A DNA stretch of 64,000 bases from Clostridiales bacterium. GTDB lineage: Bacteria; Bacillota; Clostridia; Peptostreptococcales; Anaerovoracaceae. Below the pieces are notes generated by a model that saw only the letters and a list, made by a program, of their open reading frames with translations, did no database searches and was not told the origin of the DNA. Made by a program: the position numbers and the translations under genes. How positions within the stretch are numbered: the first letter of the stretch is position 1; each line of letters begins with the position of its first letter. Positions 26,033 to 34,505 of this stretch are shown here, piece by piece. The stretch lies in contig QXXF01000008.1 of NCBI GenBank assembly GCA_009911365.1, positions 62,001-126,000 on the forward strand. Reading direction: 5' to 3'.

Positions 26033-26614
26033 ATGAAAAACGAAAATTTAGTTTTAGCCTCTGGCTCGCCTCGCAGGATCCAGATGATGAAAGAAAAAGG
26101 CTATGATCCTCTTGTCATGCCCGCCAAAGTGAAAGAGCACTTGCCATTTCCCATGGACATGGAAACAGCGGTCCTATATCTTTCCAGTAAAAAGGCCCTT
26201 TGGGTGGAAACGGCTCTCAGCCAGCGTCAAAAATCCAGTGCTCCTATTATTATTGCCGCAGACACGATCGTTTACAAGAACGCGATCATCGGTAAGCCAC
26301 GGGACTGTCAGGATACGGTCGAGATCCTATGGAAGCTTAGAAATGATTGGCACTATGTGGCGACCGGCGTTTGCCTGCTGCGTGCGGGAAGACCTGTGAG
26401 AAAGCTGTTCTGTGAAGTAACAAAGGTCTTCTTTGATGATTATCCTATGGAAGCTGTTCAGGCTTATGCCCAGACAATGGAGCCTTATGACAAAGCCGGA
26501 GGCTATGCGATCCAAGGTACGTTTGGAAAATACGTCCATCATATTGAAGGAGATTACGAAAATGTCATTGGCTTTCCCTGGGAGCGCATTGAAAAAGAGC
26601 TGGCTCTTTTCTGA
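26033..26614 (+). CDS. maf: Maf-like nucleotide pyrophosphatase
   Basis: A 193-residue Maf/HAM1-type house-cleaning enzyme that hydrolyses dTTP, UTP or modified nucleotides to monophosphates. The diagnostic N-terminus LVLASGSPRRIQMMKEKGY and the central IIAADTIVYKNAIIGKPRD are both present. The later GGYAIQGTFGKYVHHIEGDYENVIGFP carries the rest of the pocket. The start at 26033 follows AAAGG at short spacing; the frame is open 15 codons upstream but without a ribosome site. Divergent from spoVAC and ended by its own terminator. Maf is often linked to septation in Bacillus; no such link is visible here. Confidence 0.92.
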   Translation: MKNENLVLASGSPRRIQMMKEKGYDPLVMPAKVKEHLPFPMDMETAVLYLSSKKALWVETALSQRQKSSAPIIIAADTIVYKNAIIGKPRDCQDTVEILWKLRNDWHYVATGVCLLRAGRPVRKLFCEVTKVFFDDYPMEAVQAYAQTMEPYDKAGGYAIQGTFGKYVHHIEGDYENVIGFPWERIEKELALF

Positions 26615-26634
26615 GTCCAGCTCTTCATTTTTTG
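26595..26634 (+). terminator. Terminator at the end of maf
   Basis: AAGAGCTGG (26595-26603) pairs with CCAGCTCTT (26617-26625), followed by CATTTTTTG. The first arm lies inside the last codons of maf. Confidence 0.85.
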
Positions 26635-26693
26635 TTCGCCAATCCACATGCGTTATCTGGCAATCCCTCTTGACTGGTCAATCCGGTTCATCC

Positions 26694-28781
26694 TTACTTT
26701 TTCAATTTCAATTTTCGAACTTTACTGTACTTACCATATACCTTTTTCCCTGCAGAGTCTTTTTTGTAAGCCCTGGTCTTCACATAATAGGTCTTGCCCG
26801 GTTTCAACTTTGTCACAGTCTTGGAAGTTCCACTTGTGTTCTTATATTTTGTGGTCTTCTTCGTAAACTTCTTGCTGGTGGAGTAAGCGATCTGATAGCC
26901 CTTTGCGCCGCTGACTTTGCGCTGAGAGACTTTCAGTTTTGTCTTGGAAGTCTGCTTCAGTGCTTTGATCGCTCCCTTTCCGGTCTTTACCTTCTTCCAC
27001 TTGGCATACAGCGTGTAGTCACCGCTGGAAATGGATTTCACCCTTTTCCGATATTTGCTGTCCTTGTACCAGCCTTCAAACGTATAGCCTTTCCGTGTAG
27101 GCTTTTTCAACGTCACGGTCCTGCCGTAATAAGATGTAGGATTTGATCTATTGTTTTTACCGCCATTGAGTTTGTAATTCACCTGGTACTGTACCGTCAC
27201 TTGACACGCAGCGTAGACGCAGGTCAGATCGTTTGACCTAACGGTGATCAATGCGGTTCCGCCTTTCTTGGCCGTCACGCGCCCCGAGCCATCCACAGTG
27301 GCTACCGATGGGTTGGAAGATTTCCATGTCACGCTGTTATTCAGGGCACCGGATGGCGTTATGATAGCTGTCAGACCTTCAACCTGTCCTTTTTTCATGT
27401 TCAGGCTCGTCCGATTCAGGGAAATTCCCGTCACTCTGCCCTTTGCTAATTTAATGGCATTATATGCGTTTACGATCCCATGCCCATAATAAATATCGTA
27501 TCCAGGCGCACCTTTATCTACAGCTGTGTTGTACAAAATATGTTTCACTGCGTCCAGAGTCATCTGCGGATTGATGGAATACAAAAGGGCCGCTACACCT
27601 GATACCACTGGTGCTGCCATGGAGGTTCCCGCTTCGCCGCTATAATCGTTGCCTGGCAGAGTACTACAAATGAATTGCGCTGGATACCTCAGGTCTCCTT
27701 TATGACCTCCTGGTGCCGCAATGTCCTTTGTGTTTCCATAATTGGAGAAGTCCGACTTTTCTCCTGCTTGGTTCACAGAGGTGACACTGATTGAGGCATC
27801 AAAATCAGCTGGATAGTTAAGCACCGAATTATTGTCATTTCCTGCGGCACAGATAACCGCGATGTTAGAACCGGTCACACTATTTATCGTATCCTCCAGC
27901 AACAAATCATCCCAAGTTTGCTGGTAAGCCTCATAACCCAGACTCATATTGATGACCTTAGCTCCTTTCTGTTGAGCATATCGCAGACCTGATATAATAT
28001 CACTGGTATAAGCGTTTCCGCCCCGAAACACGTCTACCACAAAAATCTCTGCCACGCTGTTATCTCTGCTCCCGCCCGAAGCCACGCCAGCCACGCCCAC
28101 TCCGTTATTGGCTTCAGCTGCGATGATGCCCGACACATGGGTTCCATGACCATCATCATCGCCTTTCAAAGGTACGGTCCTGCCTCCTGTCACATCCACG
28201 CACAGAGACTTGTTCAAGCTGTCCTGCAGGTCTTCATGGCCCAAGTCCACGCCAGTGTCCAACACCGCCACTTTTATCCTGGTACGCTCGATTTGCCGCA
28301 ACAGTTCCCAAGCATCCGGTGCCTGGATCATATCTAAATGCCACAGCATGCCTCGTTCCATATCATTCAGATAATCCACTGCCGCAGCTTGCTGCTGAGC
28401 AGTTTGCTTCGCTGATTCTCCATCAATCAGGCTATATTTGTAATTGGGCTGCGCATAGGCCACGTCCGGGTCTTCCTCATATTCCTCTACTGCCTCTTGG
28501 ACAGTCTGTTCCTTTGGCAGCTCCACGACTCCTGTCACTTCATCAGCAGGCGTATCCACCACGGTCAGTTCTTCGCCATTCTGCTCTGCCACGATTTTTT
28601 CAGCATCCCTCTTTGTCACATCTTCTTCAAAAACGACTAGGATCTCATCCTCTGTGTATGCGCCCTGAATAGCAGATTCTTTCTTCTCTGCGGCATAAAC
28701 GACCGTTCCTTCCAGTCCCGCGGCACATGTCACTGCCATCAAACAAAACACGATTAACAATGAAATGCTCTTCTTGCTCAA
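26694..28781 (-). CDS. Secreted subtilisin-family serine protease with Ig-like and repeat domains
   Basis: An S8-family endopeptidase of about 695 residues that would be exported. From the start: a signal peptide (KKSISLLIVFCLMAVTCAAG, then VVYA-AE), an inhibitor-like propeptide (about 45-115), and the catalytic domain with Asp175 (AVLDTGVD), His215 (GHGTHVSG), oxyanion Asn315 and Ser387 (GTSMAAP). Then come a BIG2-type Ig domain (about 450-530), a Listeria-type repeat (YYGRTVTLKKPTRKGYTFEGW) and a very lysine-rich fibronectin-III-like tail that could hold the protein on the cell wall. No LPxTG motif is present. The TTG at 28781 is the best start: AGGGAGG lies 7 bases before it. A role in nutrition or surface processing is inference. 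Confidence 0.9.
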   Translation of the reverse strand: MSKKSISLLIVFCLMAVTCAAGLEGTVVYAAEKKESAIQGAYTEDEILVVFEEDVTKRDAEKIVAEQNGEELTVVDTPADEVTGVVELPKEQTVQEAVEEYEEDPDVAYAQPNYKYSLIDGESAKQTAQQQAAAVDYLNDMERGMLWHLDMIQAPDAWELLRQIERTRIKVAVLDTGVDLGHEDLQDSLNKSLCVDVTGGRTVPLKGDDDGHGTHVSGIIAAEANNGVGVAGVASGGSRDNSVAEIFVVDVFRGGNAYTSDIISGLRYAQQKGAKVINMSLGYEAYQQTWDDLLLEDTINSVTGSNIAVICAAGNDNNSVLNYPADFDASISVTSVNQAGEKSDFSNYGNTKDIAAPGGHKGDLRYPAQFICSTLPGNDYSGEAGTSMAAPVVSGVAALLYSINPQMTLDAVKHILYNTAVDKGAPGYDIYYGHGIVNAYNAIKLAKGRVTGISLNRTSLNMKKGQVEGLTAIITPSGALNNSVTWKSSNPSVATVDGSGRVTAKKGGTALITVRSNDLTCVYAACQVTVQYQVNYKLNGGKNNRSNPTSYYGRTVTLKKPTRKGYTFEGWYKDSKYRKRVKSISSGDYTLYAKWKKVKTGKGAIKALKQTSKTKLKVSQRKVSGAKGYQIAYSTSKKFTKKTTKYKNTSGTSKTVTKLKPGKTYYVKTRAYKKDSAGKKVYGKYSKVRKLKLKK

Positions 28782-28844
28782 ACTCTTTTCCTCCCTGTAA
28801 ATCAAAATTGGCCGACGGCAGCGCCGGTCTCCTTAATTGCGTTT

Positions 28845-28853
28845 AGTATACCA
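28845..28853 (-). promoter_or_regulatory. Extended -10 promoter of the subtilase gene
   Basis: TGG followed by TATACT on the minus strand (TATACT complement at 28845-28850). No good -35 box is seen 16-18 bases upstream, as is allowed for extended -10 sites. Confidence 0.5.
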
Positions 28854-28897
28854 CACAAAAGAGATCATTTTTTGTCTGTAGTGTGAAAAATGTGTTT

Positions 28898-30334
28898 TTA
28901 CAAAGCTTCCTTTGCTTGCTCCAGTGCTTCCTGTATGGTATTGAGGGAAGCGGCTCTCCCATATTCCTCCACCTCTTTTTTGTTGGCCTCACCATGAGTC
29001 AAGCAGCCCGCACCGCCAATGCATCCGCCGGAACAAATCATACCTTCAATGAAGTTGTTAGGCAGCACGCCTTTCTTTGCTCGCATCAGAGCTGGTTTGC
29101 ATTTGTCAATGCCCTCACACACAAGGGGCGAAAATGTAAAATCCTCTGCGTTCAACTCTTTGACTGCTTCTGCTACCGCATCCGTTACGCCTCCGATCCT
29201 GGCAAAGTTCCTGCCAAAAGCCGTTGCTTCATCCAAAGGCGTTTCCGGCAGCTCCTCCACGATAATGTCTTTGCTGTCGATCACAGCCTGCAATTCCTCG
29301 AAGGTCATCACATAGTCAATATGAGCTTTCACATGATCCTGCCTGATCTCCCGTTTTTTCGATGTGCATGGCCCGATGAATATAGTCTTTGCCTCAGGAT
29401 CATGTTCTTTGATAAATTTCCCTAAAGTCGCCATTGGCGAAAGATTGTGAGAAACATTCTCCTTTAATTCCGGGAATTTGGTCTGTATGTACCGTACAAA
29501 AGCTGGGCAGCAAGAACTGGTCAGGAATCCCTTTTCCATCAGCTCCTGGGCCTCGCTATAAGCTACCATATCCGCTCCTAGTGCCGCTTCCGTGACTTTA
29601 TAAAATCCCAATTCTTTGATGGCTGTCACCACTTGTTCTAATTTCGCATATGTAAACTGACTGGCGATCGCAGGTGCTATAATAGCATAGACCTTATATT
29701 TAGTATTGTTCTCACTACTCATCAGAGTCTTGATAATATCCACGATGCTGGAAGTATCCACTGTAGCCCCAAAAGGACACTGATAGACGCACGCACCACA
29801 TGCTACGCATTTTTCATTATCAATATAAGCTTCACCATCCTCTGCCATGCTGATCGCATCCAACTTGCATGCCCGCTCACAAGGCCGCTTGAAATCCGCA
29901 ATTGCCCCATATGGACACACTTTTGCGCATTTCCCACATTCTACGCATTTACTCTTGTCAATGTGAGCCATCTGCTCATCATCGAAAGTAATAGCTCCCA
30001 GTTTACAGGCATCCGCACAACGATGAGCAATGCATCCTCTGCACAGATCCGTGACCGTGTGCCCTGCCTTTGGACATTCATCACAAGCAATGTCAATGAC
30101 CTGGATCACATTTTGATTATCCTTATTGCCACCAAGGGCGATCCGGATCCGTTCAGCCACAATGGCCCGATCCTTATAAATACAACAGCTCATAGGAGGC
30201 TCATCCTTTTTCACGATCTCATTGGCGATCTCATTGAATACAGCAAAGGAGTCATTTCCCAGCCATGTCTGATAAGCTACTTCCATTAATACTTTATACT
30301 TTAATTCCTGTACGTTTGTGTCAAAAATTCGCAT
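28898..30334 (-). CDS. Monomeric [FeFe]-hydrogenase-type protein
   Basis: A 478-residue iron-sulfur hydrogenase. The N-terminal 200 residues hold several 4Fe-4S motifs (CRGCIAHRCADAC, CVECGKCAKVCPYGA, CVACGACVYQCPFGA). The C-terminal half carries the three H-cluster motifs: TSCCPAF, GPCTSKKRE and EGMICSGGCIGGAGC. These supply the cysteines for the H-cluster but differ from the classic CpI-type (TSCCPGW, MPCxxK, MACPGGC), which points to the M2/group B branch. It would make or use H2 with ferredoxin. The HydE, HydF and HydG maturases are not in the window. The ATG at 30334 follows AAGGATGG. It is a single gene with its own promoter, downstream of etfA but behind the etf terminator. Confidence 0.88.
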   Translation of the reverse strand: MRIFDTNVQELKYKVLMEVAYQTWLGNDSFAVFNEIANEIVKKDEPPMSCCIYKDRAIVAERIRIALGGNKDNQNVIQVIDIACDECPKAGHTVTDLCRGCIAHRCADACKLGAITFDDEQMAHIDKSKCVECGKCAKVCPYGAIADFKRPCERACKLDAISMAEDGEAYIDNEKCVACGACVYQCPFGATVDTSSIVDIIKTLMSSENNTKYKVYAIIAPAIASQFTYAKLEQVVTAIKELGFYKVTEAALGADMVAYSEAQELMEKGFLTSSCCPAFVRYIQTKFPELKENVSHNLSPMATLGKFIKEHDPEAKTIFIGPCTSKKREIRQDHVKAHIDYVMTFEELQAVIDSKDIIVEELPETPLDEATAFGRNFARIGGVTDAVAEAVKELNAEDFTFSPLVCEGIDKCKPALMRAKKGVLPNNFIEGMICSGGCIGGAGCLTHGEANKKEVEEYGRAASLNTIQEALEQAKEAL

Positions 30335-30377
30335 TGTTACCATCCTTGATTGTTTTTTCTTTAACGAACTTCTTATT

Positions 30378-30407
30378 ATTTTATCATAGGAAACATGTCC
30401 TGCGCAA
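30378..30407 (-). promoter_or_regulatory. Promoter of the [FeFe]-hydrogenase gene
   Basis: TTGCGC (30402-30407) and TAAAAT (30378-30383) on the minus strand, 18 bases apart, about 45 bases before the start. Confidence 0.55.
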
Positions 30408-30527
30408 TATGGATTTGCCTGTTTGTTCAAATTGCCGCATTACTGCCGTTTCCTACAAAGCGCAGCTGGCTTGGCTGATTCATTTTTAGAGATTAGAACT
30501 GTTGAGATTCTAAAAACGCAGGTAAAT

Positions 30528-30562
30528 CAAAAAGGGCAATGACCAAATGGCCATGCCCTTTT
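30528..30562 (-). terminator. Terminator after etfA
   Basis: AAAAGGGCA on the minus strand pairs with TGCCCTTTT around a loop containing TGGCCATTTGG, with five T following. It lies 25 bases beyond the etfA stop. Confidence 0.85.
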
Positions 30563-30587
30563 AAGATTCAATGTTTACTCACAAAGT

Positions 30588-31889
30588 TTATTTTGTGGAA
30601 GCATCGTATAAAGCTTCTGCGTTGTCCCACTCGGCGATGATTTCCGGAATCACCTTGTACAGGTCACCTACGATACCGTAGTCAGCAACTTCAAAGATCG
30701 GCGCATCCGAATCTTTGTTGATAGCAACGATAATATCGGAAGTCTGCATACCTGCCAGATGCTGGATCGCACCGGAGATACCGCACGCAAAGTAGATTTT
30801 AGGCTTAACTGTAGTACCAGTCTGACCTACCTGGTGAGAATGATCAATCCATCCAGCATCTACTGCTGCTCTGGAAGAACCGACTACACCGCCAACTTTA
30901 TCAGCGAACTCTTTGATCAGTTCAAATCCAGAAGGATCGCCCAGTCCTCTTCCGCCAGAGCAGATAATGTCAGCATCTGTCAGGGATACCAGTTCCTTAG
31001 CGGATTTCACGATTTCAACGATCTTTGTCCTGATATCGCTTTCAGCAATCTGTGGTTTGTATTCAACCAGTTCGCCTTTTGCGCCTTCCACTCTGTCTCT
31101 CTTCTGCATGACACCAGGTCTTACTGTGGACATCTGTGGTCTTGTTCTTGGGCAGACGATGGTAGCCATCAGATTTCCACCGAAGGCAGGACGAGTCTGT
31201 TTAATTCCAGTTGACGGATCGTTCGGATCCAATGTGGAAGTGTCCAGAGTCGTGTTGTTCTTCGCATAGTCTATATAGCTGGAAACTTTGATATCCAGTC
31301 TTGTGCAGTCAGCAGTCAGACCAGTGTTCAGTCTTGCGGCTACTCTTGGAGCCAAGTCTCTTCCAATATGCGTCGCACCGTAGATAACCAGTTCTGGCTT
31401 GTATTCTTCTACTGCGTCAACGATTACTTTTGTATAAGCATCTGTCGTGAAGTTCTTCAGAAGTGGATCCTGAATCATGATGACTCTTTCCGCACCATAT
31501 TCATAGCACTCTTGAGCCAGGTGATCAATGCCATCACCAACCAGCAGCGCACAAACTTTTGTGTCATCACTGATTTCCTTAGCCAGCCTGTAGCCCTCAC
31601 CGATCAGCTCCAGAGCAACATTCATCAGTTTGCCGTCTCTCTGTTCTGCGAATACCCAAACATCTTTGTATGCTGACAGATCCACTGCGCTTTCGATCTT
31701 CTTTTCTTCGATCGCACCAAATTTACATGCGGTCAGACACTGGTTACAGAATGTACATTTCGCATTGATCTTTGCGACTTTTCCAAGTTTATTCCCATCA
31801 TATGGTTCAAATTCAAACGCATCCGCAGGACATACCGGGAAGCACTGTCCACATCCGATACATTTTTCTTTAATAATATTAATTGCCAT
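30588..31889 (-). CDS. etfA: Electron transfer flavoprotein alpha subunit with N-terminal ferredoxin domain
   Basis: A 433-residue EtfA. The first 65 residues are an added two-cluster ferredoxin ([15 protein letters not shown] and [15 protein letters not shown]), followed by the usual EtfA domains, including the FAD-binding C-part with [20 protein letters not shown] and [28 protein letters not shown]. This extended form is known from CarE of the Acetobacterium caffeyl-CoA reductase and from some propionyl/acryloyl-CoA systems, where the complex uses NADH to reduce an enoyl-CoA and ferredoxin at the same time. It is the last gene of bcd-etfB-etfA, 21 bases after etfB. The ferredoxin domain suggests it hands electrons directly to ferredoxin pools. 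Bifurcation itself is inference from the family. Confidence 0.95.
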   Translation of the reverse strand: MAINIIKEKCIGCGQCFPVCPADAFEFEPYDGNKLGKVAKINAKCTFCNQCLTACKFGAIEEKKIESAVDLSAYKDVWVFAEQRDGKLMNVALELIGEGYRLAKEISDDTKVCALLVGDGIDHLAQECYEYGAERVIMIQDPLLKNFTTDAYTKVIVDAVEEYKPELVIYGATHIGRDLAPRVAARLNTGLTADCTRLDIKVSSYIDYAKNNTTLDTSTLDPNDPSTGIKQTRPAFGGNLMATIVCPRTRPQMSTVRPGVMQKRDRVEGAKGELVEYKPQIAESDIRTKIVEIVKSAKELVSLTDADIICSGGRGLGDPSGFELIKEFADKVGGVVGSSRAAVDAGWIDHSHQVGQTGTTVKPKIYFACGISGAIQHLAGMQTSDIIVAINKDSDAPIFEVADYGIVGDLYKVIPEIIAEWDNAEALYDASTK

Positions 31890-31910
31890 TTTGCGTTTTC
31901 CTCCTTCTTC

Positions 31911-32708
31911 TTAGATTACATGTTTGCCCTTAAGGCCAACCAACAGGTTCTTAGCAAGATCTTTTTCTGTGTCTCCTTCAACCATAACGCCTTTTCCCTT
32001 TGGCTTTGGTGTAAAGGAACGATATACGTTTGTCGGGGAAGCTTCCAGACCTACAGTTGTCAAGTCAACTTCAATGTCTTTCGCATTCCAAACTTTGATA
32101 TCTTTTTCCTTGTCGAAGATACCCTTCAGGTTCATGTATCTTGGAGTGTTTAATTCTTTGATCGCAGTCAGCATACATGGAGTCTGGATGTCAATCACTT
32201 CGTATCCATCTTCCAGAGCTCTTTCAACACGGATGTCTTTCATGTTGTCTTTCAGTTCAAAATTCTGTACGTAAGTAACCTGAGGAACATCCATCTTTTC
32301 AGCCAGCTGTGGTCCAACCTGAGCGGTGTCGCCATCGATAGCCTGACGGCCAGCGAACAGCAGATCAAAATCTCCAACCTTATGAACTGCGGCAGCCAGT
32401 ACATTGGAAGTCGCCCAAGTGTCAGAACCGCCTACTGCTCTGTCACTTACCAGGATACCTTCGTCAGCTCCCATGGCCAGACATTCGATCAGCAGATCCT
32501 GTGCCTGCGGAGGTCCCATTGTGATTACTGTGATATGTACATCGTCAAAATTATCTTTGATTTTCAGTGCTTCTTCCAGAGCGTTCGCATCATCATGGTT
32601 TAAGATGCTAGGAACACCGTCTCTGATCAGAGTGCCTGTTGCAGGATTGATTCTGATTTCATTTGTATCAGGAACCTGTTTTGCACATACGATTATTTTA
32701 AATGCCAT
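31911..32708 (-). CDS. etfB: Electron transfer flavoprotein beta subunit
   Basis: A 265-residue EtfB, which with EtfA binds the flavins that carry electrons to or from the acyl-CoA dehydrogenase. The family segments KIIVCAKQVPDTNEIRINP, VTIVMGPPQA-like TVITMGPPQAQDLLIECLAMGADEG, and FAGRQAIDGDTAQVGPQLAEKM are all present. The NADH-binding features expected of bifurcating EtfB cannot be told apart by eye. It sits between bcd and etfA in a tight operon with GGGAGGATC as ribosome site. Confidence 0.96.
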   Translation of the reverse strand: MAFKIIVCAKQVPDTNEIRINPATGTLIRDGVPSILNHDDANALEEALKIKDNFDDVHITVITMGPPQAQDLLIECLAMGADEGILVSDRAVGGSDTWATSNVLAAAVHKVGDFDLLFAGRQAIDGDTAQVGPQLAEKMDVPQVTYVQNFELKDNMKDIRVERALEDGYEVIDIQTPCMLTAIKELNTPRYMNLKGIFDKEKDIKVWNAKDIEVDLTTVGLEASPTNVYRSFTPKPKGKGVMVEGDTEKDLAKNLLVGLKGKHVI

Positions 32709-32728
32709 TTTATGATCCTCCCTCTTTC

Positions 32729-33871
32729 TTATTTACCCAGAACAGACGCAGCGATTACGATCTTCTGAACTTCGGAAGTTCCTTCGTAAATTTCAGTGAT
32801 CTTAGCGTCTCTCATCATTCTTTCAACCGGATAATCCTTCGTGTATCCGTATCCACCGTGGAGCTGTACGCACTTAGTGGTCACATACATTGCGGTTTCC
32901 GCAGCAAACAGTTTCGCCATTGCGGATTTCGGTCCATAAGCAAGGTGTTTATCTTTCATGTCAGCAGCTTGATAAATCAAAAGTCTCGCCGCTTCGATTC
33001 TTGTTGCCATTTCAGCAACGTCGAATCTCAGTGCTTCCATGTCTGACAATCTCTTACCAAACTGTTTTCTTGCCTTCATGTAATCAACAGTTACGTCTAG
33101 CGCACCCTGTGCAATACCCAGAGCCTGGGAAGCGATACCGATACGGCCACCGTCCAGAGTGGACATAGCTACTTTGAAGCCCTGGCCTACTTCTCCCAGA
33201 AGTCTGTCCTGTGGAATCTTACAGTTCTGGAAAATCAGCTCAGTTGTGGAAGATGCACAAATACCCAGCTTATCTTCTGTCTTACCAATGGAGAATCCTT
33301 CATCGCCTTTTTCTACGATAAACGCGGAAATTCCTCTTGTTCCTTTGGATTTGTCAGTCATCGCCATTACTACGAACGTGTCTGCGTATCCACCGTTTGT
33401 AATAAATACTTTGGAACCATTCAGTACCCAATTGTCACCTTCCAAGACGGCTCTTGTCTGCTGTCCGGCTGCGTCTGTTCCAGCACCTGGCTCTGTCAGA
33501 CCGAAGGCTCCCAATTTTCTTCCTGAAAGAAGGTCAGGAAGGTACTTTTTCTTCTGTTCTTCATTTCCCCAGTTAAAGATCGGCCAGCAGCACAGTGAAG
33601 TGTGCGCAGAGCAGATAACGCCCGTTGACGCACAAACCCTTGACAGCTCTTCTACTGTGATCGCATAGGAAATGTGGTCACCGCCCGCTCCTTCGTATTC
33701 TGTAGGGAACGGTACACCCAGCAGACCGTATTTCGCCATTTTCTCTACAGTTTCAACTGGAAATCTGTGTTCCTGGTCGATTTCTGCTGCCAACGGTTCA
33801 ACTTCGTTAGTAGCAAACTCTCTTACCATTTTTCTTACGAATTCTTGTTCCTTCGTGAGTTGAAAGTTCAT
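32729..33871 (-). CDS. bcd: Acyl-CoA dehydrogenase (short-chain, butyryl-CoA type)
   Basis: A 380-residue flavoprotein that interconverts an acyl-CoA and its 2-enoyl-CoA; in this setting it probably reduces crotonyl- or acryloyl-CoA with electrons from EtfAB. It shows the FAD/substrate signature AFGLTEPGAGTDAAGQQTRA, the central ISAFIVEKGDEGFSIGKTEDKLGI, and a catalytic Glu in QLHGGYGYTKDYPVERMMRDAKITEIYEGTSEVQ. RBS AAGGAGG precedes the ATG. No crt, hbd or thl gene accompanies it, unlike the butyrate operon of Clostridium, so the enoyl-CoA substrate may come from another route, for example the beta-aminoacyl-CoA cluster at 42-48 kb. The exact chain length is unknown. Confidence 0.94.
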   Translation of the reverse strand: MNFQLTKEQEFVRKMVREFATNEVEPLAAEIDQEHRFPVETVEKMAKYGLLGVPFPTEYEGAGGDHISYAITVEELSRVCASTGVICSAHTSLCCWPIFNWGNEEQKKKYLPDLLSGRKLGAFGLTEPGAGTDAAGQQTRAVLEGDNWVLNGSKVFITNGGYADTFVVMAMTDKSKGTRGISAFIVEKGDEGFSIGKTEDKLGICASSTTELIFQNCKIPQDRLLGEVGQGFKVAMSTLDGGRIGIASQALGIAQGALDVTVDYMKARKQFGKRLSDMEALRFDVAEMATRIEAARLLIYQAADMKDKHLAYGPKSAMAKLFAAETAMYVTTKCVQLHGGYGYTKDYPVERMMRDAKITEIYEGTSEVQKIVIAASVLGK

Positions 33872-33915
33872 GTAAATGCCTCCTTAAATTATTAATACCG
33901 GTAGGTTTCTTGTCT

Positions 33916-33944
33916 ATTAAAATTGTCCGCGTTTTAATAGTCAA
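33916..33944 (-). promoter_or_regulatory. Promoter of bcd-etfB-etfA
   Basis: TTGACT (33939-33944) and TTTAAT (33916-33921) on the minus strand with a 17-base spacer, 45 bases before the bcd start. Confidence 0.75.
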
Positions 33945-33946
33945 CT

Positions 33947-33964
33947 TCGTTACAAAAGTAACAA
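33947..33964. promoter_or_regulatory. Rex-like operator upstream of bcd-etf
   Basis: TCGTTACAAAAGTAACAA contains the perfect dyad GTTAC-AAAA-GTAAC and matches 11 of the 14 fixed positions of the clostridial Rex box TTGTTAANNNNTTAACAA. It abuts the -35 box of the bcd promoter. Rex is an NADH-sensing repressor known to control bcd-etf genes in clostridia, so redox control is likely but not proven here. Confidence 0.55.
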
Positions 33965-34405
33965 CCATATGTCTCTATTAGACCATATTACACGAATTTT
34001 TGCAAGTGGTTTTTGCACTTTCCTAAAAATATTTTTCACTTTCCCGGAAATGCTACTGAAGCCGCTATTTTTCTGACTTTTCCGCCTTCTTTGCCAGTGC
34101 TGTTTGGCCGTGATTTTATAATGAAAGCCCTGCTCTCCAGATGATCTTCCGTTGCGTTGGAGCCACGAAAAAAAACGCCTTACAAAAAATGAGAATTGAA
34201 ATTGTAGGTTTTTTAACATGGTTCATCACAGACGAAAAGACCCCTAAATAACATGTCATCACTTCCCCACTAGTCTTTTACAAATTCGGTTTTAGCCACA
34301 TAAAAACAATGCCTGTTATGGATATGCATGTGATTGTACACAATGCGCTTAAAAGGGCCTCGCAAAGCCAATCTGAAATCGAAGGAAACGTCTTTCTTAT
34401 GTTAC
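33965..34405. other. AT-rich intergenic stretch without a recognised gene
   Basis: About 440 bases between the bcd regulatory region and the terminator behind the surface-protein gene. Short open frames exist on both strands, but none has both a ribosome site and a recognisable product. No tRNA, riboswitch or repeat was seen. Confidence 0.5.
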
Positions 34406-34442
34406 AAAAACAGAGCATATACAATTGCTATGCTCTGTTTTT
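34406..34442. terminator. Bidirectional terminator downstream of the surface protein gene
   Basis: AAAAACAGAGCATA (34406-34419) pairs perfectly with TATGCTCTGTTTTT (34429-34442) around a 9-base loop. A/T runs on both sides allow termination on either strand. It lies 64 bases beyond the surface-protein stop. Confidence 0.9.
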
Positions 34443-34505
34443 ATTCTAGTCAATTCTTTCACTTTGCTTGTGAATCAATTTCACAAGTCACTGCGTTTTT
34501 TGGTC

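Noticed and set aside
33950-34219. 89-codon frame on the minus strand in the gap upstream of bcd
   Set aside because: No ribosome site, unusual composition, and it overlaps the bcd operator and -35 region.
34318-34450. 43-codon frame on the plus strand before the surface protein terminator
   Set aside because: It runs through the terminator hairpin and has no convincing ribosome site.
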